Part shown: positions 26,944-35,769 of the stretch, one piece after another | How positions within the stretch are numbered: the stretch's first letter is position 1 | Layout: the number at the start of each line of letters is the position of its first letter | Assembly: GCA_963652495.1 (NCBI GenBank) | Contig: CAVJTU010000003.1 | Location: 1-64,000, forward strand | Origin: Anthropogastromicrobium sp963652495 | GTDB taxonomy: Bacteria; Bacillota; Clostridia; Lachnospirales; Lachnospiraceae | DNA: 64,000 nucleotides | Reading direction: 5' to 3' | Translations under genes and position numbers: made by a program | Notes under the pieces: model-generated | Databases searched by the model: none | Seen by the model: the letters and a program-made list of their open reading frames with translations, nothing else | What the model was told of the DNA's origin: nothing

Positions 26944-28113
26944 TTAGTTGTCTCTTTGACTTTTGTCTCTTTCATCTGCAGCATTCGTGTCCTCCATAGT
27001 AACACTCATGCCGTTGATTTGTACACCGTCTTCCATCGGAATTACGATGCAGCGGCGACCCTCTACCAGCTGAATCTGAATCAGATCCATACGCTGAGGA
27101 CTAACCTTTATGGTCACATCCGGTGTCTTGACGGCAACGCTTCTGGCCTCAACCAGATTTGCTGCCTGAAATGAAGCGTCCTCTCCCGCAGTTTCCTCAT
27201 AGACACGCTCGAAATTCTCAAGCTGTTCCTCCTTGATTCCACTGTTTTGAAGAAGCTTTTTTACATCTGATTTCTGAAGCTTTAAAGGCTGCGGTTCCTC
27301 CTTATGCTCCTCAATCAGTTCTGTCAGATTTTCCTGAATCTGGCAGACCGTATCGTAGCTTACAACCTCTCCGATGGTTTCTTCTACGATCTCCTGAAAT
27401 ACAGACTTTTGTGTCTTAAAAGACATCGGTGCCGGACCACCAATGCAATCATTAATGAAATCTTCATGCAGTTCTTCTGTCTTTTTCGTGTAGTATAACA
27501 GGCTGTGAATGTTTGTGCTGCGATCGTCAAATGCCGGGAATAAAAAGGCATTGACTGGTGCTTCGATCCACTGGTCGCGCATACGCTCCTCGATGCGGTT
27601 TGTCTGTGTGTTGTAGCACAGACCGGCCTCGGACAGCTTGACTGGGCAGATGCAGCAGAGGATAAATTCATAAACTTCCTCCGATGCATCATCCATGTCC
27701 AGATTGTCGCTTCCGCGTCCCGGAACATCATAATTACAGTGAATCATGACAACGTAATAGCTCTCGCCAAAATGATACGTCTTTGCCACAGACTGATAAA
27801 ACGCATCTAAAACCGTCTCATCCTTTAATCCAGTCGATTTTAACTGCATTAACAGCCTGTGACCTTCACCGGAAAGCTCCTGATCGAGCGTGTAGTCAAG
27901 CGAATGAAGATTCTTGCCAAGGCTTCCTGAGAGAGCTTTTCGGAAGATCTCAAAATATTTGTCGATCTCCTCCTGTGACAGCGACAAAAACATGTCACTA
28001 AAGGTCATGCGAATCTCCCGCTCGCCGTCAATGAGACAGCCACAAATACGGTCAATCGCACCGCCATCCCTCTTAAAAAGACTCTTAATCTCAGATACTT
28101 CTTTTTTGTTCAT
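26944..28113 (-). CDS. DUF4317 domain protein
   Basis: Protein of unknown function found in Firmicutes. The whole 389-residue chain matches my memory of DUF4317, beginning MNKKEVSEIKSLFKRDGGAI with RICGCLIDGEREI following. There is no signal or membrane segment. Residues about 270-310 contain a helical DVKKLLQNSGIKEEQLENF segment. The leader (28114-28244) is strongly purine-rich on the coding strand, with direct repeats of TTAAGAAAAATG and of GATAGAC/GATAAAC/GGTAAAC before an AAGGAG site. The role is unknown. Confidence 0.85.
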   Translation of the reverse strand: MNKKEVSEIKSLFKRDGGAIDRICGCLIDGEREIRMTFSDMFLSLSQEEIDKYFEIFRKALSGSLGKNLHSLDYTLDQELSGEGHRLLMQLKSTGLKDETVLDAFYQSVAKTYHFGESYYVVMIHCNYDVPGRGSDNLDMDDASEEVYEFILCCICPVKLSEAGLCYNTQTNRIEERMRDQWIEAPVNAFLFPAFDDRSTNIHSLLYYTKKTEELHEDFINDCIGGPAPMSFKTQKSVFQEIVEETIGEVVSYDTVCQIQENLTELIEEHKEEPQPLKLQKSDVKKLLQNSGIKEEQLENFERVYEETAGEDASFQAANLVEARSVAVKTPDVTIKVSPQRMDLIQIQLVEGRRCIVIPMEDGVQINGMSVTMEDTNAADERDKSQRDN

Positions 28114-28244
28114 GTTTGAAACACTCCTTGCTCATTTGCTTTTTCATTTTGCTTTTCCATTTTCTTTTTTGTTTACCGTTTATCGTCTATCATCTATTGT
28201 TTCGCGTTTTTCATTTTTCTTAATGATATCGCTTATCATTTTTC

Positions 28245-29438
28245 TTAACGATTCGGATATTCGGTCTTTACGAAGCGCTCCAGCGCATCAAGTGAGCGCA
28301 CTACCTTCTCTGTGTCGATGCAGTATGCCATACGGAAATATCCCGGGCATCCAAAGGAATCGCTCGGAACCAGAACCAGATCATACTTTAATGCCTTGTT
28401 GCAGAATGCGATGGCATCCTCCTCCATCGCCTTCGGGAAAATGTAGAAGGTTCCCTCTGGTCTGACACAGGAAAATCCCAGCTCAATCAGCTTGTCGTAG
28501 ATCAGGTTCATGTTTGTCTCATAGACAGCCATATCAGATGTTTCGTCTAACACATCCTCCACGCCCATCATGATCAGTGAGGACGGGCAGTTATGTCCGA
28601 TTCCTCTGGAGATCTGGGACATCATCGGCACCAGCACATCGGCATCGGTGCAGACTGGATTGACTGCAACATAGCCAATACGCTCACCCGGGAGAGAAAG
28701 CGATTTGGAGAAGGAATAACAAGACAGTGTATTTGCATAGAACTTTGACGCATATGGTGCTTTCAGCCCGTCAAATACGATCTCTCGGTACGGCTCATCG
28801 GAGATTAAGAAGATATCATGACCGTACTCCTTTTGCTTTCTCTCCATCAGCTGCGCCATCTTTTCAAGCGTTTTCGCTGAATATACAGCTCCGGACGGAT
28901 TGTTTGGCGTATTGATCAGGACGGCTGACACATTCTCGGTCAGCATCTTCTCAAACTCGTCAAAATCCACCTGAAAATCCACGGTATTTGCCGGTACCAC
29001 TCTCAGGTTTGCACCTGTCATGCCTACGTAGCAGTTGTACTCTGGAAAATATGGTGCGAACGTAAGCACATCATCTCCCGGTGATGTCACTGCACGAAGC
29101 GCATGGGCCAGTGCGCCCGCAGCTCCTGAGGTTGGAAAAATGTGATTTGCTGTATAATTCATATCAAAACGCTTATTCAGCGATGCAGCCACCTTTTCTT
29201 TAAAGGAAGGAAGTCCGACACTCGGACTGTAGCCGTGAAGCTCACTCGATGTTTTTGTCTGAAGCAGACGGATTGTATTGTCCGTGTAATCCTTTGGAAC
29301 CGGAACGGATGGATTTCCCAAACTGTAATCAAATACATTTTCGTATCCAATTTCCTGTCCTCTCTTCGTTGCAAATTCAGATAATGTACGGATAACCGAT
29401 TTTTTCTGAAGCATATCCTTATATTTTTGTGTTACCAT
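28245..29438 (-). CDS. PLP-dependent aminotransferase, class I/II
   Basis: Fold type I aminotransferase of 397 residues. The PLP lysine is K245 in SFSKSLSLPGERIGYVAV, the phosphate/aldehyde contacts are in TSGAAGALAHAL and LINTPNNPSGAVY, and FLISDEPYREIVFDG carries the conserved aspartate and tyrosine. The substrate is not clear; relatives are annotated as aspartate or aromatic aminotransferases. ATG 29438 has AGGAGG 5 bases upstream, so the 24-residue longer frame is rejected. The start lies inside the patatin gene (20-base overlap), which couples their translation. Confidence 0.92.
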   Translation of the reverse strand: MVTQKYKDMLQKKSVIRTLSEFATKRGQEIGYENVFDYSLGNPSVPVPKDYTDNTIRLLQTKTSSELHGYSPSVGLPSFKEKVAASLNKRFDMNYTANHIFPTSGAAGALAHALRAVTSPGDDVLTFAPYFPEYNCYVGMTGANLRVVPANTVDFQVDFDEFEKMLTENVSAVLINTPNNPSGAVYSAKTLEKMAQLMERKQKEYGHDIFLISDEPYREIVFDGLKAPYASKFYANTLSCYSFSKSLSLPGERIGYVAVNPVCTDADVLVPMMSQISRGIGHNCPSSLIMMGVEDVLDETSDMAVYETNMNLIYDKLIELGFSCVRPEGTFYIFPKAMEEDAIAFCNKALKYDLVLVPSDSFGCPGYFRMAYCIDTEKVVRSLDALERFVKTEYPNR

Positions 29439-30303
29439 GCTGTCCTCCTTTTTCCTGTCCCAGAAATGTGCGAATCTGATCCAGATTTTTTGTTGCATCC
29501 TCTCGTCCAAGCTGATAGAGTGCCTTTAGTTTCTCTGGATCCTTTTCCAATCTGGACACTTCGATCAGACGGCTCGGACAAAGCACCATGACTTCGCCTT
29601 TTGCTTTTAGTTCTTCAATCTTCTCCAATGTTTTGTTATATACCTTATAGCGGCGCGCCATTGCCTTTGCCAGATTTGGATAATGGCGAAGCATTTTATT
29701 TATCACACCCTGAAATTTCATCTTTTTCTTGCGGTAGCCATCCGGTCTTGTCAGGATGACCAGATTTTTCTTATAGCCCTGTCTGCGAAACCACATGACC
29801 GGAATGGAATCGGCAATGCCGCCGTCAAGAAGCTGATACCCGTCTGTCTCTACGATTTTGGAAACAAGCGGCATGGAGGCAGATGCCTGCATCCACTTTA
29901 AATCATCTCTGCCGCAGTCTGTGCATTTATGATAGATAGCTTTTCCGGTATTCACATCGGTGCAGACTACATAAAATTCTGCTGGATTCTTGACAAATGC
30001 GTCATTGTCAAACGGATCTATGACTTCCGGTATCTGATGATAACAAAAATCAACATCATAAATATCGCCTGTCTTTAATAGCGAATGAATCGTTCCATAG
30101 CGTTTGTCACCGCAAAATTGCAAGTTGTAGCGCAATGTTCGGCCAATCTGACCGGATTTATAGTTGCAGCCAAACACGGCTCCTGCCGATACGCCGATTA
30201 CGCCGTCTGTCTGGATTTTTTGTTCCATTAACACATCCAGAACACCAGCTGTATACATTCCTCTCATGGCACCGCCTTCGAGCACCAATCCTGTTTTTCC
30301 CAT
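29419..30303 (-). CDS. Patatin-like phospholipase
   Basis: Serine acyl hydrolase with a Ser-Asp dyad. The oxyanion loop is LVLEGGAMRGMYTAG, the nucleophile is S39 in GVIGVSAGAVFG, and the aspartate is D160 in QLLDGGIADSIPV. The 294 residues match the bacterial YjjU/RssA group. No signal peptide, so it acts inside the cell on lipids or acyl groups not yet known. It is first in a two-gene unit with the aminotransferase. The leader can fold AGAGAG with CTCTCT (near 30333-30357). Confidence 0.9.
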   Translation of the reverse strand: MGKTGLVLEGGAMRGMYTAGVLDVLMEQKIQTDGVIGVSAGAVFGCNYKSGQIGRTLRYNLQFCGDKRYGTIHSLLKTGDIYDVDFCYHQIPEVIDPFDNDAFVKNPAEFYVVCTDVNTGKAIYHKCTDCGRDDLKWMQASASMPLVSKIVETDGYQLLDGGIADSIPVMWFRRQGYKKNLVILTRPDGYRKKKMKFQGVINKMLRHYPNLAKAMARRYKVYNKTLEKIEELKAKGEVMVLCPSRLIEVSRLEKDPEKLKALYQLGREDATKNLDQIRTFLGQEKGGQHGNTKI

Positions 30304-30362
30304 GGTTCTCCTCTCTTTCCAATTTTACATTTTTAGAGAGCAGCTTGTTTCCTCTCTAATTT

Positions 30363-30507
30363 GTAACTATTCAGAGCCATGCGAAATTGCAGGGAAAAGT
30401 ACGAATCATGCTTGCATGAATGAGTACTTTTTCACGCAATTTCATATGGCGAGAAGCCACAACGAGATGAAGCGCAGCGGAATCGAGGTGCGGCTCTGAA
30501 TAGTTAC
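30363..30507. repeat. Large nested palindromic element
   Basis: Outer arms GTAACTATTCAGAGCC (30363-30378) and GGCTCTGAATAGTTAC (30492-30507) match perfectly over 16 bases. Inside lie GCGAAATTGC/GCAATTTC, GAAAAGTAC/GTACTTTTTC and a central TCATGCTTGCATGA (30406-30419). The central palindrome recurs, with AA in place of TT, in the family C element at 40604-40757. It occupies the gap upstream of the patatin gene. Confidence 0.85.
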
Positions 30508-30539
30508 TAATTCAATGGAACTATCATACCACGGTTCTT

Positions 30540-30790
30540 GTCAAACAGCAAGGTTTGCGGTCCGAAAGTTTTACGGACTTACGTGACCCGAAAAGTTTAC
30601 GAAGGGTGCCTCGACGATTGTTTTGTCGGCGCCCCTTGTTCCCGCGGCGCCTTCCACACACCTTTTTGTCTCAGATACTGCGTAAGCCCGCTCCCACACG
30701 GGAATCGCCTCGTAAAAGCAACTCGTCTCAGCACCCACTACGTAACGCTAACATTCCACTACTTTCCCCCAAAACTAGTACTCACAGAAA
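30540..30790. other. G/C-rich structured segment, possible non-coding RNA or decayed repeat
   Basis: This gap between NUDIX and patatin differs from the A/T-rich gaps elsewhere. It can fold several stems: GTCCG/CGGAC (near 30557-30576), a 12-bp stem of AAGGGTGCCTCGAC with GTCGGCGCCCCTT (30603-30638), and two GGCGCC palindromes. A 102-codon plus-strand frame crosses it but has no good ribosome binding site and ends inside NUDIX. Whether it is transcribed is unknown. Confidence 0.4.
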
Positions 30791-30799
30791 CAACTCTTT

Positions 30800-31417
30800 T
30801 TACTGTTCATCTAAAAATGCCAACGGATCCCCCTCGGTATGTATAAAATGCATGAGCATATAGGCACACATAATCGCTACGTTTTCTTCCTTGAGAATGC
30901 GCTTGCACTCTTCGCGGTCTGCTAATACGATCTCTATATCCTCGGATTCTTCCTCATGCTCGTTTGTCGGTGTTCCGCTGCAATAGCCATAGATAGTTCC
31001 GCAGCTCTCATCGGTCATGCCGACTGTCGTGAAAAATGGTCTGGTATATGCGCCTTCTGTGACCTTTGGCTCGAAGTTAAGACCTGTCTCCTCGTAAATC
31101 TCACGAATCCCTGCCTGTGCCATCTCCTCACCCGGCTCGACAAGTCCTGCCGGAAACTCGTATACGTATGCGTTGATTGGATAGCGAAATTGCTTTACCA
31201 GCACGATCTTATCCTTCTTTTCTCCATATACACTATAAATGATAATGCCATCTGCACTATTTTTATGGGTAACTGCCTTTAGCTGCTGTGGGTCCTTCTT
31301 TCGGGATGCCACATAATATTTACTTGTCTTTCCGTTTCTTTTTTCTACATCAAAATTGTAGAGATTTAAGAATGGATTGTCTGTTACCTTTTCTACCCCA
31401 TTTACTCGATCTACCAT
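30800..31417 (-). CDS. NUDIX hydrolase, ADP-ribose pyrophosphatase-like
   Basis: Hydrolyses nucleoside diphosphates linked to another moiety, probably ADP-ribose or sugar nucleotides. The Nudix box is complete: GLVEPGEEM, then AGIREIYEETGLNFEP. The preceding VLVKQFRYPINAYVYEFPAG is typical of the ADPRase group. I start at ATG 31417 (MVDRVNGVEK) because AAGGAG precedes it by 7 bases. That gives 205 residues, a normal length; the longer frame runs to 31543. Monocistronic by position. Its 3' side is the structured 30540-30790 segment. Confidence 0.92.
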   Translation of the reverse strand: MVDRVNGVEKVTDNPFLNLYNFDVEKRNGKTSKYYVASRKKDPQQLKAVTHKNSADGIIIYSVYGEKKDKIVLVKQFRYPINAYVYEFPAGLVEPGEEMAQAGIREIYEETGLNFEPKVTEGAYTRPFFTTVGMTDESCGTIYGYCSGTPTNEHEEESEDIEIVLADREECKRILKEENVAIMCAYMLMHFIHTEGDPLAFLDEQ

Positions 31418-31520
31418 ATCTGTTCTCCTTACCGGCATTTTTCTAACTTTTGCACCATGCCATATTTTCAACCCGATTCCACCAGAAATCAGCCTTTTTT
31501 TATTATACCGTACTCCTTGA

Positions 31521-31563
31521 CAAAAGAAAAGCCCGCAAAGCAAAGTTTCCTTTGTCTTGCGGA
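31521..31563 (-). terminator. Intrinsic terminator of the carbohydrate ABC operon
   Basis: On the minus strand CCGCAAGACAAAG pairs with CTTTGCTTTGCGG around GAAA, followed by a U-rich GCTTTTCTTTT. It starts about 10 bases after the stop of the last solute-binding protein gene. Confidence 0.8.
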
Positions 31564-31572
31564 CTATAAAAC

Positions 31573-33312
31573 CTACCGGGTCGCTCCCACAGTTTCCCGA
31601 ACCTCCTGCGTGATCACCTCGCCCCCATTTTCATACCATTTGGCGACAAACTCATCAAACGCATCGATGTCGCGCTCTCCCGTGACAATCTGAAGGTAAT
31701 ATTCTTTTTCCATCTGACGAAGCTTCCACCACTGAACTGCCATGGTCTGTGTCTCATCAAAGTAAAGTGATTCAACCTTATTTAACTTTGCGTTCGCCAA
31801 CAGTGAGCAGGCTGTGATTCGGGAGGTGTATGCTGCCCACTCCTGCGGCGTAGCCGTATCGGTATTATCCAGATAGGCTTTACAGGCTTCATAATAGGAA
31901 TATTCCAGAAGATCCAACTCCTCCGGCTCTTTTTTGCCTGAAAGCACATCTGTCAATTCACGATAACATTTGGTCAGCGCATCACTGTAATCTACATTAA
32001 TGGCAAGCGGTCTGGCCGTCGGATCGACATTATCCTGATAATATGCTTCAAACTCGCTGTCGTAATCATCCTCGTAGCGCACGTAGTCAAACAGCGCACT
32101 GACAATCTTACATGCAATCTCAGGATGCTCATACCCTTTTCGCACGACAACGTATTTGTAGGTGGGGTTCTGCGTGTAATAGCTTGTGCTGCCGTCATCT
32201 TCTGTCTGTAAAAGAAACGGTTCCCACACGGCATCGGGATCTGCCGTGACTGCTTCCATTAGCGGATTATTGGCTGCCCACCATGGGCCAAAGAAGGAAC
32301 CACACAGCCCCTGCGTTACCAGCTCGATGTTGTTCGCCGAGGTACGAAGCAGGAAATTTTGATCAAGAATGTTTTCCTCGTACATGATGCGAAGCTTCGC
32401 TAACGCTTCTTTTGCTTCTGGTAGAACAGAGCCATAAGAAACTTCACCGTTTGCATCGCGAATCCACTGCTTCGGGTACGCGCCATTGTCAGCAAATACA
32501 ATATCCATCAGATATTCACTGCTGTAGCCGCACTCGCCGGACAGATTCGGGTCACAGACAAAGCCTACCGTTTTTCCTGCGCCATTTTTTCCGGGATCTT
32601 CTTCGATAAATGCTCTGACAATCTCCTCGGCATCCTCAATCGTCTTTGGATCCTCCAGCCCCAGCGCATCCATCCAGTCCCGGCGAAGCCACAGCAAATT
32701 CGGCCCATCGTCAATATTTGTCTCAGGAATTGCCATAATCTTTCCATCGAAGGTCACACCGTCGATGATGCCATCACCGTAGCTGGCGTAGATATCTTTG
32801 ATTCGGTCGGTCATGCAATTTTCATAACTTTCTGTCAAGTCTTCAATCAAATCCATCTCGACAAGCTCTCTTAAATCCTCTAAACTCCCGGCGACCATCA
32901 AATCAGGAAGATTTTGAGTATTCATTGCAACAGATACGCTGACATTATATTGCTCGTCCTGCTCCTCGAACACATCCTTATTTTGGATGTTGAAATGCTC
33001 TGACAAATATCTGGTATAGGCGTTGTCCTCGTAAGTCTCCCCTTTTGGAAGATTCGAGTTGTTCGCACCAGTCATCTTGCCAAGCGTATATGTGATCCGC
33101 TCCGGATATTTTCCATCCGGTGTTGTGCGTGCCTGTTCTTCCTGCTCTTTCTTAGACAGGGAAACCTCTGCGGTATGGCTGTTTTTCGTAGCTTCGTCAC
33201 CGGCTGTCTCGTCAGTTGCCTCATTCTTTGCTGCACTCGCTTCATGCGGCACGGTAAGCGCACCTAATGCAAGCATACCCACGAAAACTTTCGTCAGAAC
33301 GTTTTTCCTCAT
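31573..33312 (-). CDS. Extracellular solute-binding protein, family 1, large type
   Basis: Likely captures an oligosaccharide for the MalF/MalG-like permeases encoded just upstream. ATG 33312 follows GGGGAAAG and starts a signal peptide MRKNVLTKVFVGMLALGALT with a probable SPase I site ASA/AKNE. There is no lipobox cysteine. The mature 550 residues resemble LplA-type binding proteins (LRRDWMDALGLEDPKTIEDAEE; PDAVWEPFLLQTEDDGSTSYY). A charged, flexible stretch follows the signal. It is the second binding protein of the operon and the last gene, 79 bases after malG. Confidence 0.85.
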   Translation of the reverse strand: MRKNVLTKVFVGMLALGALTVPHEASAAKNEATDETAGDEATKNSHTAEVSLSKKEQEEQARTTPDGKYPERITYTLGKMTGANNSNLPKGETYEDNAYTRYLSEHFNIQNKDVFEEQDEQYNVSVSVAMNTQNLPDLMVAGSLEDLRELVEMDLIEDLTESYENCMTDRIKDIYASYGDGIIDGVTFDGKIMAIPETNIDDGPNLLWLRRDWMDALGLEDPKTIEDAEEIVRAFIEEDPGKNGAGKTVGFVCDPNLSGECGYSSEYLMDIVFADNGAYPKQWIRDANGEVSYGSVLPEAKEALAKLRIMYEENILDQNFLLRTSANNIELVTQGLCGSFFGPWWAANNPLMEAVTADPDAVWEPFLLQTEDDGSTSYYTQNPTYKYVVVRKGYEHPEIACKIVSALFDYVRYEDDYDSEFEAYYQDNVDPTARPLAINVDYSDALTKCYRELTDVLSGKKEPEELDLLEYSYYEACKAYLDNTDTATPQEWAAYTSRITACSLLANAKLNKVESLYFDETQTMAVQWWKLRQMEKEYYLQIVTGERDIDAFDEFVAKWYENGGEVITQEVRETVGATR

Positions 33313-33391
33313 AGGCTTTCCCCGCTTTCCAAATTTTCTGAAATTCTTATAACGATTCTTATCGTCATTCAAAGTTTTGTCTGAACTCTTT

Positions 33392-34264
33392 TTAACCCTT
33401 GACAGCTCCTGATACGCCCTCGCGGTAACACTTTTGCATGGACATGAACAGAATAACAATCGGGATGGAAATCAACACGGCACCTGCAGCGAAGCAGTTA
33501 AACCAGCTGTTGACATACTCTTTCTCAAGCATATTCCACAGACCGATGGATACGGTATAGTATTTCGCATTTGCACGGCAAATAACCTTTGCAAAGATGA
33601 AATCCAGCCATGGGGACATGAATGCCTGCAGGATGGTATAAACGATGATTGGCTTACTAAGCGGAATGGTGATCTTGGTGAATACCTGAAATCTGGTTGC
33701 GCCATCCAGATAAGCAGCCTCATCAATGGACTTCGGAATCGTATCAAAAAAGCCCTTTGCGATGTAGAAGCCAAGTCCGGAACCACCGGAGTATACAAGT
33801 ACCAGTGCGACACGAATCATAGCACCCTCTGACAGACCAACAGACTTTAAGATATAGTAGACGGCAATCATAGACATGAAGCCAGGAAACATCCCAAGGA
33901 TCAATGCGATGTTCATCATCGGCTTTCTCATCTTAAAACGCATACGTGACATACAGTAGGACACGGACAGAACGAAGAAGGTAGAGATCACGCAAGTGAA
34001 AATCGAAATGATGAATGTATTTGCAAACATCTGTGGGAAGTTCAAAATCTGCGTATCGGTGAACAGCTTCTTGTAGTTGTCCAGTGTGAAGGTCTTCGGG
34101 ATGATCGTGGAGATGTACTGTCCAGACTCTCCTCTGAAACTGATCATAATAATCCATGCAATTGGAATTATCCAGATGACAGCCAAAACAGCAAGGACTA
34201 TGTGAACGATCGTATTCGTAATAAATCTCTTTCTTTTTGCCGAAGCAGTATTTTCTTTCTTCAT
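33392..34264 (-). CDS. Carbohydrate ABC permease, MalG-like
   Basis: Inner-membrane subunit of a CUT1 sugar importer, 290 residues with six membrane segments. The EAA loop that contacts the ATPase is present: DEAAYLDGATRFQVFTKITIPLSKP (about residue 195). The C-terminal KCYREGVSGAVKG is typical of MalG. It overlaps the MalF-like gene by one base (TAATG). No ATPase is encoded here. In Firmicutes such permeases use a shared ATPase (MsmX/MsiK type) encoded elsewhere. Confidence 0.93.
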   Translation of the reverse strand: MKKENTASAKRKRFITNTIVHIVLAVLAVIWIIPIAWIIMISFRGESGQYISTIIPKTFTLDNYKKLFTDTQILNFPQMFANTFIISIFTCVISTFFVLSVSYCMSRMRFKMRKPMMNIALILGMFPGFMSMIAVYYILKSVGLSEGAMIRVALVLVYSGGSGLGFYIAKGFFDTIPKSIDEAAYLDGATRFQVFTKITIPLSKPIIVYTILQAFMSPWLDFIFAKVICRANAKYYTVSIGLWNMLEKEYVNSWFNCFAAGAVLISIPIVILFMSMQKCYREGVSGAVKG

Positions 34265-35637
34265 TATTGGAAGCCCTCCTCATTCTTATAGGAACCGGTA
34301 TTCCGATAGGTGATCAGCGATACAACGGCCAGAACCACGAAGGTCATGATACCGATAACTGCACCGAGGTTATAATACTGGTTGTCAACAGTCAGCTTGT
34401 ACAGCCAGGTAACAAGAAGATCCGTCTTACCAGCTGTGGAGCCTACAGGCGTCGGGTTTCCTCCTGACAGAAGGAAGATAATGTTGAAGTTGTTTACATT
34501 TCCGGTAAAGGTGGTGATCAAATACGGTGCGGTAACAAACAGCATGTACGGCAATGTGATGGAGAAGAAGGTTCTCACCGGACCTGCGCCGTCCACGGTA
34601 GCTGCCTCGTACAGATCCGCCGGGATGTTCTGAAGAACACCAGTTACCTGAAGCATGGTAAATGGAATTCCGACCCAAATGTTGATCACGATTACCATGA
34701 TTCGTGCCAGCAGTGTATTGGACCAGAATGGAATTGCCTTTTCAATGATTCCTGCGTTTAACAGAAGAGTATTTACGATACCATTCTGGCTGAAGATGGT
34801 TCTCATCAAAAGTAATGATACAAATTGCGGAACTGCTGCGGAAAGAACGAAGCAGAAACGCCAGAATGCCTTTGCTCTGGTGCCCTTGCGGTTGATTACG
34901 ATTGCAAGGATCATACCTAAGATATAGTTACTAAAAGTTGCTGCAACTGCCCAGATGAGCGTCCAGCCAAGTACCGACCAGAAAGTACTTCCGATCGAAT
35001 CACCAAAGTTTAATACCTTGGCAAAGTTTGCCAGTCCTACCCAGTTAAAGATCGTGGTATGCGCATCGACCTTACTGTAGTTGGTGAATGCCATACAGAT
35101 CATGAACACCAGCGGAAGGACGGTAAAAATGATAATTCCCAGAATCGGAAGTGTCAGCAGAGTACGATGAAGGTTCTGGTCAAATAATCCCTTGATGTCC
35201 TCCATAAAGGTAGGAACTTTCTTGCCAGACTGGCTTAAACACTGTACCTTATAAGCACTCTTTACGCTGCCTCTCCAGAAAATGATGAATGCAGCGATCA
35301 AAAAGCACGTTGCCACACCAAATAGTAACATTAACAGGGAATTGTCGCCCTGTGTATATTCGTAAATCTGCTTTGCCTCGCTCCATACCTTCTGCTGCTC
35401 TTGTCCGCCGAGGTGAACGAGATCAACAAGATAACCTGCGCCTCTTAAAACCATGAATGCGATAAATGCGATCTCAATTGCAAGCATGCCGAGTCCCTTT
35501 ATCACCTGATGGCGCACAATATTGCCAAGTCCTAATACCAGCATAGAAAGCTTCGTCAATGCATCTCCCTTGGTAACCGCATTCGTAACGGAATACGGAT
35601 TGTCGAACTCCTTGCCTCTTTTTGTTTTTCCAGGCAT
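34264..35637 (-). CDS. Carbohydrate ABC permease, MalF-like
   Basis: Partner of the MalG-like subunit, 457 residues, with about eight membrane segments including extra N-terminal ones as in MalF. The EAA loop is YEAATVDGAGPVRTFFSITLP (about 345). The block TTFTGNVNNFNIIFLLSGGNP, close to the maltose-contacting region of MalF, supports maltose/maltodextrin as substrate. The gap to malE holds a strong hairpin (35698-35729) rather than a full terminator, so read-through at lower level is expected. Confidence 0.93.
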   Translation of the reverse strand: MPGKTKRGKEFDNPYSVTNAVTKGDALTKLSMLVLGLGNIVRHQVIKGLGMLAIEIAFIAFMVLRGAGYLVDLVHLGGQEQQKVWSEAKQIYEYTQGDNSLLMLLFGVATCFLIAAFIIFWRGSVKSAYKVQCLSQSGKKVPTFMEDIKGLFDQNLHRTLLTLPILGIIIFTVLPLVFMICMAFTNYSKVDAHTTIFNWVGLANFAKVLNFGDSIGSTFWSVLGWTLIWAVAATFSNYILGMILAIVINRKGTRAKAFWRFCFVLSAAVPQFVSLLLMRTIFSQNGIVNTLLLNAGIIEKAIPFWSNTLLARIMVIVINIWVGIPFTMLQVTGVLQNIPADLYEAATVDGAGPVRTFFSITLPYMLFVTAPYLITTFTGNVNNFNIIFLLSGGNPTPVGSTAGKTDLLVTWLYKLTVDNQYYNLGAVIGIMTFVVLAVVSLITYRNTGSYKNEEGFQ

Positions 35638-35697
35638 ATGAAACCTCCCGATAACTCTTTTTTATTCACTGTTTTGCTTAACTCTTCGTACATTAAA

Positions 35698-35729
35698 TGC
35701 TCCAGGCCCGCAAGGCGGAACCCGGAGCA
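35698..35729 (-). terminator. Intercistronic hairpin between malE- and malF-like genes
   Basis: TGCTCC (35698-35703) pairs with GGAGCA (35724-35729), with a G/C-rich centre (GCCCGCAAGGCGGAACC). There is no U-run. Such hairpins after a binding-protein gene usually protect its mRNA and lower the expression of downstream permease genes. Confidence 0.6.
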
Positions 35730-35769
35730 CTGCTAGTTTCATTTAGTTTTTGTCAGCCAGACAATTTGA

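Noticed and set aside
30538..30846. Plus-strand 102-codon frame across the NUDIX-patatin gap
   Set aside because: No convincing ribosome binding site, biased composition from structured DNA, and it runs antisense into the end of the NUDIX gene. Kept only as a structured segment.
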